Assembly (NCBI GenBank): GCA_021324165.1 | Contig: JAJPJR010000051.1 | Location: 1-47,922 of the forward strand | From: Armatimonadota bacterium | GTDB taxonomy: Bacteria > Armatimonadota > Fimbriimonadia > Fimbriimonadales > ATM1 | Length of the DNA stretch: 47,922 nucleotides | Direction of reading: 5' to 3' | In this document: positions 1 through 7,619 of the stretch, piece by piece | How the letters are laid out: every line of letters begins with the position of its first letter | How positions within the stretch are numbered: position 1 is the stretch's first letter | The notes under the pieces: model-generated | Databases searched by the model: none | Seen by the model: the letters and a program-made list of their open reading frames with translations, nothing else | What the model was told of the DNA's origin: nothing | Position numbers and translations under genes: made by a program

Positions 1-1422
1 ATAGTTGGGGATTGCGGACAGACTCCGATCAGATACAATGCCTGGGCTGGTGATTGACAGCCTTCATTAGTTGGGGATTGCGGACAGACTCCGATCAGAT
101 ACAATCTGTGGCCCCCGGCTACCGCTAAGGAAAGGGTTGGGGATTGCGGACAGACTCCGATCAGATACAATCGAAAAGCGTGAAGAGCAGGCGACTTTCC
201 GGTTGGGGATTGCGGACAGACTCCGATCAGATACAATGTCGAAATCCGAGGGGGTACAAGGAATCCCGTTGGGGATTGCGGACAGACTCCGATCAGATAC
301 AATCGAGGGATGAAATTGTTCGATCGCGACAAGGTTGGGGATTGCGGACAGACTCCGATCAGATACAATAACGGCTTAACGCCGCCCGCGGTCATCAATG
401 TTGGGGATTGCGGACAGACTCCGATCAGATACAATCCCCCCCACAGATATTGGCCACCAGGATAGTTGGGGATTGCGGACAGACTCCGATCAGATACAAT
501 CGCTGCCCGTTTCGGAGATTCACCGCCAATGTTGGGGATTGCGGACAGACTCCGATCAGATACAATTGGCGAGCGTTACTTCGAATGATTCCATCTGTTG
601 GGGATTGCGGACAGACTCCGATCAGATACAATTTTCCGCGAACGCAACATATGCGCAGTTTTGTTGGGGATTGCGGACAGACTCCGATCAGATACAATCG
701 ACCTGCAACAGTTGTGCTATGCGTCTCTGTTGGGGATTGCGGACAGACTCCGATCAGATACAATATATTGGAAGTTATGCTAACAAGCCGTGGCGTTGGG
801 GATTGCGGACAGACTCCGATCAGATACAATCGCCGAATCTCATCTGGAGACATGCTTTCCGTTGGGGATTGCGGACAGACTCCGATCAGATACAATTTGG
901 AATTGATGATGCTCTCATCGTTGGCGGTTGGGGATTGCGGACAGACTCCGATCAGATACAATTCAAAGCGCGAGAGCAAGCGCGCGAGATCAGTTGGGGA
1001 TTGCGGACAGACTCCGATCAGATACAATAATCCCCACATCGAATCTCGATGAGATTTGTTGGGGATTGCGGACAGACTCCGATCAGATACAATGCGCGCT
1101 CGATAGCGAATTCGATGTGGGATGTTGGGGATTGCGGACAGACTCCGATCAGATACAATGGCCCGGTGTTCGAACTCGCAGTGCGAAGAGTTGGGGATTG
1201 CGGACAGACTCCGATCAGATACAATAGGAAGCCGTAGGTTCGACTGAAAAGGCCTGTTGGGGATTGCGGACAGACTCCGATCAGATACAATCAAGCATCC
1301 ATTCATCCACTCGACTCATTGGTTGGGGATTGCGGACAGACTCCGATCAGATACAATCGGGGTATTCAACCCCTTCACTGGCTTCGGTTGGGGATTGCGG
1401 ACAGACTCCGATCAGATACAAT
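1..1422 (+). CRISPR. Type II-C CRISPR array, 22 repeats in window, open at left edge
   Basis: Twenty-two 36-bp repeats start at 4, 70, 136, 202, 268, 334, 400, 465, 531, 597, 663, 729, 795, 861, 927, 993, 1058, 1124, 1190, 1256, 1322 and 1387. Each begins GTTGGGGATTGCGG and ends GATCAGATACAAT, and all look identical. The 21 spacers are 30 bp, except three of 29 bp (436-464, 1029-1057, 1358-1386), and all differ. Positions 1-3 are the tail of an earlier spacer, so the array continues beyond the window. The repeat form (GTTG start, TACAAT end) matches Neisseria-type II-C repeats, and the tracrRNA at 5847 fixes the plus strand as the crRNA strand. Transcription therefore runs toward cas2. No degenerate terminal repeat is visible. 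Confidence 0.99.
1395..1422 (+). promoter_or_regulatory. Repeat-embedded promoter (example in last repeat)
   Basis: Within every repeat, TTGCGG at repeat positions 9-14 and TACAAT at 31-36 are separated by 16 bp, which resembles a -35/-10 pair. The coordinates given are the copy in the last repeat. In Neisseria II-C arrays each repeat carries such a promoter, so each crRNA starts inside its own spacer. The -35 match is weak (TTG plus divergent bases) and the -10 is good. Confidence 0.55.
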
Positions 1423-1426
1423 ATCC

Positions 1427-1447
1427 CCCCAGAAAAAACGGGGTTTT
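1427..1447 (+). terminator. Possible array terminator
   Basis: CCCC (1427-1430), a 9-nt A-rich loop, GGGG (1440-1443) and then TTTT (1444-1447) lie directly after the last repeat and before the cas2 stop codon. A four-pair G-C stem followed by a short U run is a weak intrinsic terminator for crRNA transcripts heading into the convergent cas operon. Confidence 0.4.
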
Positions 1448-1472
1448 GAGCCCGAAATCCGGCCCCCAGGCC

Positions 1473-1802
1473 TCAAAAAAACGAGAGCTGGGCGGCCGGT
1501 TTTTCGGGGGGAACCGTCATTTTTCCGTAAAAAATCTGGATCCGCTCGAACTGCTTGTCGGTGAACTGCACAACCCGAACCTCGCCGTGGTCGGGCACCC
1601 ACTGCTTCACCCGCTCCATGTGAACCCTGCAGTTCTCCTCTGAGCCGCAATGCCTGGCATAAACACTGTATTGCAGCATGATGAACGCATCGTTCAGCAG
1701 CTTTTTCCGGAACTGGGCATAAGCCTTGCGCTGCGCCTTGGTTTCGGTAGGAAGGTCGAACATCACCATAATCCACATGCGCCGATAGCCTCCAAAGGTC
1801 AC
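1473..1802 (-). CDS. cas2: CRISPR-associated endonuclease Cas2
   Basis: Cas2 is the structural partner of Cas1 in the spacer-integration complex. The 109-aa protein has the Cas2 ferredoxin-like start, with YRRMWIMVMFDLP near residues 6-18 holding the conserved Asp, followed by a basic helix (TKAQRKAYAQFRKKL) and the QYSVYAR strand typical of type II Cas2. I chose the GTG at 1802, which forms a GTGA overlap with the cas1 stop. The YRxMW residues before the first internal ATG are normal in type II Cas2, so the longer start fits better than the ATG at 1778. It is the last gene of the cas operon and ends about 50 bp from the array. Confidence 0.96.
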   Translation of the reverse strand: MTFGGYRRMWIMVMFDLPTETKAQRKAYAQFRKKLLNDAFIMLQYSVYARHCGSEENCRVHMERVKQWVPDHGEVRVVQFTDKQFERIQIFYGKMTVPPEKPAAQLSFF

Positions 1803-2683
1803 AAATTTGGAATGGGCAATTTTTCGGCCAAACCTCCCAGCGCCTTTCGCACGCCCGCAGCGTACAGTTGAAGACCCGTTTGCAGAGGCATCTGCTTGCC
1901 CTCGATCGAAACCGCCTCCTGCGTCATCAGCAGCAAGAACCGCTTCACGGGCGGGCTGAGATCCGAATCCGACCCAAACTTTTTGATGGCGCCAAGCGCA
2001 TAGCGATCAGCCAGTGGGCGAAGCGGCTCAACCAGATCATCTGCCAAGCAGAATGGATTGAACTGGTTTTTGTGGTGAATGCCCAGCGCGGGATGAAGAC
2101 CTGTTCCAACAATCGCCCTTGCTGTGCATGCGCGCAAGATCGCATAACCGTAGTTGAGATAGGCGTTGATTCCCGGCACTTCGCGTTCGCGTGTGAAATC
2201 CGATCCGAACAGCGTTTGCCAATAGATTTGGGCTGCCTTGCCTTCAACGTTCGTGGTATCGCCGCTGCGAACTTCGGAAACCAAACACACAAGGCTCGAA
2301 TCATCTTTCTTCATCTGCCGCAGGCATTTCGCCTGCTCTTTGATCTTGGCGATCACAATCTGCTGCCAAAGTCTCTTTTTCACCGGAAGTTTGGCCGCGA
2401 TCTGCTCACGGAGCGTTTTGGTGTGCAGGTTGTGCGCATCGAAGGAGACCATCATTGCCGATGGCAGATGTTTGTCGTTGCACCAGATGACGGCGATGTT
2501 CGAATCGGCGCAAAGTTTCATCACCTCTTGCGTGTATACAATTGTGTGGCAGTCGAGGATCAGGACGGACATATCCTCGACAGGCACGGTGCCGAGAAGC
2601 GCCCCATCGCGTTCAATGATCAGCTGCCGATTTTCTACGCTAAGCGAGCACGGGTTGGAGATTTCAACAATTCGGTTAGTCAC
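1799..2683 (-). CDS. cas1: CRISPR-associated endonuclease Cas1 (type II)
   Basis: Cas1 is the spacer integrase. The family signature is plain: IVEISNPCSLSVENRQLIIERDG at the N-terminus, GTVPVEDMSVLILD, then the catalytic helical domain with NAYLNYGYAILRACTARAIVGTG and HPALGIHHKNQFNPFCLADDLVEPLRP, which supply the conserved Glu/His/Asp metal ligands. I place the start at GTG 2683, inside the cas9 stop (GTGACTAA, 8-nt overlap), giving 294 aa, the usual type II Cas1 size. A TTG at 2731 would add 16 residues not seen in the family. No Shine-Dalgarno site is visible, so translation is probably coupled to cas9. The 3' end overlaps cas2 by four bases. Confidence 0.96.
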   Translation of the reverse strand: MTNRIVEISNPCSLSVENRQLIIERDGALLGTVPVEDMSVLILDCHTIVYTQEVMKLCADSNIAVIWCNDKHLPSAMMVSFDAHNLHTKTLREQIAAKLPVKKRLWQQIVIAKIKEQAKCLRQMKKDDSSLVCLVSEVRSGDTTNVEGKAAQIYWQTLFGSDFTREREVPGINAYLNYGYAILRACTARAIVGTGLHPALGIHHKNQFNPFCLADDLVEPLRPLADRYALGAIKKFGSDSDLSPPVKRFLLLMTQEAVSIEGKQMPLQTGLQLYAAGVRKALGGLAEKLPIPNL

Positions 2684-5600
2684 TGCACGGGTGAAGGTCT
2701 CCAAGGGGGCCCACCGCAAGTTTCGTGCCAATCAGTTTTGAAATGGCAACTTGCTTGCCCTCGTCTGGGTCGTCCAGATTTGCGGCTGTAATTTCGCGCA
2801 AAACTACCCGATTGCTTGTTGCATCGAGCTTTTGAACACGCCACAATGCCGACGGCAATTCTTCCAGTTTGAAAATATCGTTGCGGCACAGGCTCATAAC
2901 GAACTTCCAATCCGAACCGTGGTCGCGCTGAACGATCGGCAATCGCAGTCTGCGAGCTCGATTTGCGGCTTCCATCGTTGTAACGAACACACCCCTTCGG
3001 TCGCCCTTTTTCCATTTCTTTCCATCGGCTTGTGCCCCGTCGCGCAAGCATTCCAAGACCTCAACGTGGTGGTTGTTGCCGTAGGTGAAAAATTTGTAAG
3101 GCACTCCAGATTCGTTCTTTACGCCGTGGATGACCGCAGGATTAAAGCTTCCGCGCTTGGCGATTCGGACTGATCGAATGACGCGCGGGCGATTGTGAGC
3201 GTCTTTTACAACTTCGCCCGCCTTGTCTTTCAGCACGAGAGGGTTGTGCTCGTCTGCGAACGCCTTCTTCGCATTCCCTGCCTCTTCGATTCGCTCCATC
3301 ACAAGTCTTTTGATGTGCGGGTCGCGAATGCGTTCCGTTTCGGGCGCTGACAGGTCGGAAAGCGGCTTGCGATATACCAGCAGTTCGTTTCCACTCGAAT
3401 CCATTCCCTTTCCGTACGCAGTTTCTTCGTGAAAGGCTCCTGCGATTTTTCGTGTGGGTGCATGCGAAACGACGATCTGCTTGAATTTGTCGTTCACGAT
3501 GTTCCAAAAGTTGGGAAACGGTTCGGGCGGCGTGATGCCGCTGTCGAGCAAACTTCCGCCGCGGATGCCCGAAAGCCGGGAAAGCTTTTGAAACAACGAG
3601 ACCGAAGTAAGCGCAATAACCAGCGCGTCAACCGCATGGTGCCGATGGTCATCTCGCGCCTTTTGCTGGCCATCGCCCAAGACGGCATTCAGGCCCCAGG
3701 CGCGTCGCAGGAGCGCCGTTGCTTCGCCCTTTGAAACCGTAACCGTTGTGCCAAGCGTGGCGACATAATCTTTGACGGCCCGGCAGATATATCGGGTGTC
3801 GTTCAGCTTGGCGGCAGCCATTTCCTCGGTCACTTCTTCGGGCACGGTTTCGCGCGTAAACAGGATTCTCTTTCTTCTTTTGAAGGTCGAAATCCGCGAC
3901 GACATCTCTCTCCATCGTTGCGGGTCGTGTCCGTATGCCTCGAACGGAGTTTTGTTTCGTTTCACATTGCGGTTTTCTTCGCCATAGCAAAGCGTGAGAT
4001 TGTTGAACGAATCGTCGAGAGATCGTGAATAAGGGATAATGTGCTCGATGTCCACTTCGCCGGTTCTCAGCATGTCTAGCGTTATGGGGTGGCCGGTGTA
4101 GGGGCATATTCCGCCGCATTCTTTCCAAAGGCGATATTTTTTCAAGTCAATATCGCTGGGAGAATGAATTCCAATGTTGCGTAACTCCGTTTCCGCCTCC
4201 TCATTTGCTTTTCTGTTCTCATTGTTCTGGCGTTGAACGGCCGCTTTTTCCTTTTTGTTCAATTTCATGTCGCGTGCCATTTCGATGCGAATGACGTCCG
4301 GCTTTCCATACTTTCTAATAATCGCGTTGACGACGCGGCGAACTTGATTCATCGCCTTGTTGACGACTGGGTTGCGAAAGTCGGGTGGCTTGTTCAGGAG
4401 ATCGCACGCGCTCCGCTCCTCATCATGCTTATAGCCGACCTTTTCGCACGCTTCGCGGTAATGCATGCCTTCCCTCAAAAAGGGGATGAGCTTTCGCATT
4501 GCTTTGACTGAAAGACTCATTGTGCCCGTCGGCGGCTCCCAAATTGCCAACTTATAGGCCGCCTCGGCCGACAGATTCCAATGCCTTCGCAACCGTCGGA
4601 CGAGCGCATCTTTGCGCGGAATGTTTAGCAAATCAAAAGCCAGAGAATCCTGCGTGTTGTGGTCCATCGCGTCCCAACTGTCGCCCAGCACCGAACGCAT
4701 TTTCGAAGTGAAAGTGTTTCCTTCGATGGCATCGCGTTTTGATTCTTCAAAATTAAATCTCGTGTTTTTATCGAGTTTCAAAAGTTTACGAACGGCCGAC
4801 CAATTCATTGAACCTTGGTGTTCCAGCGCATCGGCTAACGTGTGCCGCTGCTCCAATGTAATGTCAATGGGCAGTTTTGTAACATCATCGTGAGCCCGCA
4901 GGTTGGCAACTTCCTGCAGGATCCTGAACGTTTGAGATACCGGGTGCGCCTTCATTGCACACTTTCTGTTAGGTTCAAACCTACAGCGGCCCACGAGGAA
5001 TCGCTGAATTTTGAGCGGCCGCTGATGAAACATGATTGAATAGATTTCCGCCTTCAGGCCATCGGTAAGCACGTGGGGATAGTAAGTACGCTGCGTTTCC
5101 CAAATCCGCTCGAATTCCTCGGCGTACATGCTGCGTTCTGTATGGCGTTTCCTCACTTTTCGACCTTCGGCGAGTTCGTTGTGAAGGTAGACACCAAGGG
5201 GCTGTGTTGATGCCTGCAATGCGCTCTTTAGTGTGGCGATTCCTGCCAAGACCACACTGTCTTCGTCGTCCGATGCCGATCGCTGTCCCTTTTCCGCACG
5301 CTTTTGCTTACGTTCTAGTGCCCTAAGCTCTTCCTGCCGTTCATCTTCTTTCAGCACGGCGATGATCTCGGGGTCATCCACTTTGTCAATTCTTCTTGCC
5401 CGACGATTGCTTTGATATCCTCTTCGCTGGTTGAGGTGATAAAGCGCACGACCGATTTCATGCAAGGTGAGGCGCTCGGTTAGAGCCCTCGCGCGCAACA
5501 GATATGGGTTAAGCCCGTGATCGAAAAACAGCCGTTCGAATTCGAGCGAATCGGTCGGAAGCATCTTTGCCTGAGTGAGCACGGCACGAAGCGCATTTCT

Positions 5601-5798
5601 CCTCCGTCGCCTTCTATCAAGGTTCTTTCGAATTCCGCGGGCAGCCCGGCGCTCCGCGTTCTTTGGAACCTTGCTTTTCGGCTCAACGGCCTCGGTAAAC
5701 ACCCGCACACCAACTGCGGTGAGTTCGGCCAGCTCATCCTTTTCCGTAAGCAGTGCCCAGCCTACGGAGTTAGAGCCGAGGTCTAAGCCCAGAATCAT
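2676..5798 (-). CDS. cas9: CRISPR-associated endonuclease Cas9, type II-C
   Basis: Cas9 is the RNA-guided double-strand DNA endonuclease. At 1,040 aa it is in the compact II-C range. Visible parts in order: RuvC-I with Asp6 in LGLDLGSNSVGWAL; an arginine-rich bridge helix around 49-71; a REC lobe of about 75-480; RuvC-II with Glu506 in IRIEMARD; an HNH domain with CPYTG at 565-569 and DIEHIIPYS carrying His586; RuvC-III with DDHRHHAVDA (His721, Asp724); and a C-terminal WED/PAM-interacting region. All nuclease residues are present. The start is the ATG at 5798, with AGGA four bases upstream. The 3' end overlaps cas1. There is no csn2 or cas4 nearby, which supports type II-C. The PAM cannot be read from the sequence. 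Confidence 0.98.
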   Translation of the reverse strand: MILGLDLGSNSVGWALLTEKDELAELTAVGVRVFTEAVEPKSKVPKNAERRAARGIRKNLDRRRRRRNALRAVLTQAKMLPTDSLEFERLFFDHGLNPYLLRARALTERLTLHEIGRALYHLNQRRGYQSNRRARRIDKVDDPEIIAVLKEDERQEELRALERKQKRAEKGQRSASDDEDSVVLAGIATLKSALQASTQPLGVYLHNELAEGRKVRKRHTERSMYAEEFERIWETQRTYYPHVLTDGLKAEIYSIMFHQRPLKIQRFLVGRCRFEPNRKCAMKAHPVSQTFRILQEVANLRAHDDVTKLPIDITLEQRHTLADALEHQGSMNWSAVRKLLKLDKNTRFNFEESKRDAIEGNTFTSKMRSVLGDSWDAMDHNTQDSLAFDLLNIPRKDALVRRLRRHWNLSAEAAYKLAIWEPPTGTMSLSVKAMRKLIPFLREGMHYREACEKVGYKHDEERSACDLLNKPPDFRNPVVNKAMNQVRRVVNAIIRKYGKPDVIRIEMARDMKLNKKEKAAVQRQNNENRKANEEAETELRNIGIHSPSDIDLKKYRLWKECGGICPYTGHPITLDMLRTGEVDIEHIIPYSRSLDDSFNNLTLCYGEENRNVKRNKTPFEAYGHDPQRWREMSSRISTFKRRKRILFTRETVPEEVTEEMAAAKLNDTRYICRAVKDYVATLGTTVTVSKGEATALLRRAWGLNAVLGDGQQKARDDHRHHAVDALVIALTSVSLFQKLSRLSGIRGGSLLDSGITPPEPFPNFWNIVNDKFKQIVVSHAPTRKIAGAFHEETAYGKGMDSSGNELLVYRKPLSDLSAPETERIRDPHIKRLVMERIEEAGNAKKAFADEHNPLVLKDKAGEVVKDAHNRPRVIRSVRIAKRGSFNPAVIHGVKNESGVPYKFFTYGNNHHVEVLECLRDGAQADGKKWKKGDRRGVFVTTMEAANRARRLRLPIVQRDHGSDWKFVMSLCRNDIFKLEELPSALWRVQKLDATSNRVVLREITAANLDDPDEGKQVAISKLIGTKLAVGPLGDLHPCSD
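2716..2730 (-). promoter_or_regulatory. Sigma-54-like -24/-12 sequence in cas9 3' end
   Basis: Minus-strand TGGCAC-N5-TTGC (TGGCACGAAACTTGC) matches the sigma-54 core consensus with correct spacing. A start about 12 nt downstream would lie roughly 20 nt before the cas1 GTG. It is inside cas9 coding sequence, so a chance match is quite possible. Confidence 0.25.
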
Positions 5799-5812
5799 AC
5801 GTTCCTGCCCCC

Positions 5813-5840
5813 TTGACTTTTTTGGACATAACGGTATACA
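5813..5840 (+). promoter_or_regulatory. tracrRNA promoter, possibly overlapping cas9 promoter
   Basis: TTGACT (5813-5818), 16 bp, then TATACA (5835-5840) places a start at about 5847, the first base of the anti-repeat. The palindrome GTATAC at 5834-5839 gives a -10-like TATACC on the other strand too, so the divergent cas9 promoter may share this site. Confidence 0.6.
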
Positions 5841-5846
5841 CTATTT

Positions 5847-5980
5847 TTGTATCTGATCGGAGCCTGCGCCGCATCTCTAATAATGGGGTTATGCCCCGCA
5901 GGTGAATTCCCAACTGGGATACGAAAGGGCAGCGATAGCACCCGCATTCAAAACCCCCACTAAGGGGGTTTGCTTGTTTA
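5847..5980 (+). ncRNA. tracrRNA
   Basis: The trans-activating RNA pairs with crRNA repeats for processing and Cas9 loading. The anti-repeat at 5847-5881 pairs with almost all 36 repeat bases: TTGTATCTGATCGGAG is an exact complement of the repeat 3' half, and CCGCATCTCTAAT pairs with the 5' half through three G-U wobbles and one bulged U. A 1x2 internal loop and an A-C mismatch lie between. The wobbles would become A-C mismatches on the other strand, so the plus strand is right. Downstream are hairpins GGGG/CCCC (5885-5897), TCCC/GGGA (5908-5919), a possible GGG/CCC stem (5927-5943) and a terminator. It is transcribed divergently from cas9. Confidence 0.9.
5951..5971 (+). terminator. tracrRNA intrinsic terminator
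   Basis: AAACCCCC (5951-5958), loop ACTAA, GGGGGTTT (5964-5971), then GCTTGTTT. A perfect 8-bp stem followed by a T-rich tail defines the tracrRNA 3' end and insulates the histidine kinase gene downstream. Confidence 0.85.
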
Positions 5981-6045
5981 ATCTGGTTGAAAATCTGCCC
6001 CCTGGAACACCTTAAGGCAGGAGCCGAAACCTCACGGAAAAAGCC

Positions 6046-6051
6046 GATAAT
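6046..6051 (+). promoter_or_regulatory. -10 box for leaderless histidine kinase mRNA
   Basis: GATAAT ends 8 nt before the ATG at 6060, so transcription should begin at or next to the start codon. No Shine-Dalgarno site is seen. Confidence 0.5.
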
Positions 6052-6059
6052 CCTTCCTG

Positions 6060-7619
6060 ATGGACGCCGGAATCGAGCAGGTGCACCAGACGCACGAAGA
6101 CCTTTGGGACCTGTTCCGCCTGGGATCCAAGCCCGGCGAGCACGACCTGCCCGCGTACCTTCAAAAAGTGTGCGAATTCTGCGGCAGATGGTTCGAGGCC
6201 GACAGCGTTTCGCTGTTCCTGCGCGAAGAAGGCGGCGATTCGTTCCGACTGTGCGCCGCAATCCCAAGCCGCAGCCCAGAAAGGCGCGGCGGGCTGCCGC
6301 TCACGGCAAGTTTTCGGCTTGGGGAAGGTTTTGCTGGAATGGCCGCAGCCAACGGAGCCCCGCTCGTGTTGAAAGATGGCGATCATTCTGGACTCATCAG
6401 TACAAAAACCGTCGTCGGCTCGGCGATGGTGGTTCCTTTAGTAACCCCGCTCGATGAGTGTGTCGGCGTGCTCAATGTGTCGCGCCGCAGTCCGGGATCC
6501 AAATATCGAAAGGCGGACGTTGACCGGGCCGTGGCAATCTCCCAGCATCTGGCCCTGGCGGTGGAAAACGCAACCTTGGTCGCAAGGCTGCAAACGCTCG
6601 CCGCCACCAACAAAAACATCGTCGAGAGCCTGCAAGCCGCGGTGGTTTCCATCGGCAAAGACGGGCGAATCACGGAAACCAACCGCCAGGCGCTGAAAAT
6701 GATCGGAATGCCGCGGGCGCACCTGGCCGGCAGAAACTGGACTGATCTGTTCACAAAATTCGGCCCGAAGGCCGTGCGAGAGATTTCGGCCTGCGTGGAG
6801 GCGGCTCATTCAGGCCGGGTGAGACGTAAGCGGCTTCATGTGGGGGCGGACTCTCATTATCAGATCTGCGCTTCGCCGGCGCCTTCGGGCAACGTGACGC
6901 TGGTGATCGAGGACGTGAGCCGGTCGGTGAGGCAGGACAGGCAGCTGGAACGTTCGATGCGGCTGGCGGAGATCGGTCAACTCACGGCAGCTGTTGCGCA
7001 CGAGATCAGGAATCCTTTGACCAGCATCAAAGGCGCCGCGCAGATGATCAACGAGGAGGCCTCGCTGCACGACGCGCGCAAATGGGGCAAGGTGATCGTC
7101 GAAGAAGCTGAAGCGCTGAATGAGCTTTGCGCAGATTTCTTGGACCTCACGCGGCAGGTGAGCCTGAACAAGCGGCAGATTGATCTTGCCCTGCTCACGG
7201 CGCTGCTGCTTCAGCGTTCGGAGGCCGAATTTAGGGCTGCGAAGGTGAGTTATGACCTGACGGCCGAGCCGAATCTCCCTATAATTTGGGTAGACGCGGG
7301 GCGATTAGGCCAGGCCGTGCGCAACCTTCTTCGCAACGCCATTCAGGCGATGCCCGACGGAGGAAAGATCTCCGTAAACATCTGCGCGAAGGGCCGCACG
7401 TTAGAAATGAGCATCGAAGATACAGGAATCGGAATGACGCAAGACCAACTCGGGCGTTTGTTCACGCCGTTTTTTACAACGAAGGCGCAAGGCACGGGGC
7501 TTGGTCTTTGCAATGTTCGCAAGATTATTGATGCGCACGGCGGAACGATCAGCGTGACGTCAAAACGCGGCGAAGGAACCAAGTTTGTGATTCAATTGCC
7601 AACGGGAAAGAGATCGTGA
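6060..7619 (+). CDS. GAF/PAS-domain sensor histidine kinase
   Basis: The 519-aa cytoplasmic kinase has no membrane segments. Order of domains: a GAF-like sensor (about 25-175), a PAS-like domain (about 180-290), a HisKA dimerisation domain with the phospho-accepting His314 in AVAHEIRNPL, and a HATPase domain with the N box around Asn426, G1 DTGIG at 454-458 and G2 GTGLGL at 478-483. It should autophosphorylate and pass phosphate to the regulator encoded next, whose GTG start overlaps its stop by four bases. This architecture matches NtrB/AtoS-type partners of sigma-54 activators. The signal sensed by the GAF/PAS region cannot be told. It lies directly after the tracrRNA but no functional link to CRISPR is evident. 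Confidence 0.93.
   Translation: MDAGIEQVHQTHEDLWDLFRLGSKPGEHDLPAYLQKVCEFCGRWFEADSVSLFLREEGGDSFRLCAAIPSRSPERRGGLPLTASFRLGEGFAGMAAANGAPLVLKDGDHSGLISTKTVVGSAMVVPLVTPLDECVGVLNVSRRSPGSKYRKADVDRAVAISQHLALAVENATLVARLQTLAATNKNIVESLQAAVVSIGKDGRITETNRQALKMIGMPRAHLAGRNWTDLFTKFGPKAVREISACVEAAHSGRVRRKRLHVGADSHYQICASPAPSGNVTLVIEDVSRSVRQDRQLERSMRLAEIGQLTAAVAHEIRNPLTSIKGAAQMINEEASLHDARKWGKVIVEEAEALNELCADFLDLTRQVSLNKRQIDLALLTALLLQRSEAEFRAAKVSYDLTAEPNLPIIWVDAGRLGQAVRNLLRNAIQAMPDGGKISVNICAKGRTLEMSIEDTGIGMTQDQLGRLFTPFFTTKAQGTGLGLCNVRKIIDAHGGTISVTSKRGEGTKFVIQLPTGKRS

Noticed and set aside
71-1380. Several open frames through the CRISPR array on both strands (for example 398-1030 plus, 425-1306 minus)
   Set aside because: They are translations of the 36-bp repeat, which with a 30-bp spacer keeps frame every 66 bases; no real protein.
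1-1422. Self-targeting spacers
   Set aside because: I compared the spacers with the window by eye and saw no match; a proper search of the whole genome was not possible.
2684-2731. Longer cas1 start at TTG 2731
   Set aside because: Adds 16 residues absent from type II Cas1 and deep inside cas9; the GTG at 2683 overlapping the cas9 stop fits better.
1868-2791. Plus-strand frame of 307 codons opposite cas1
   Set aside because: Antisense shadow of cas1, whose family motifs are unmistakable; no domain in the shadow frame.
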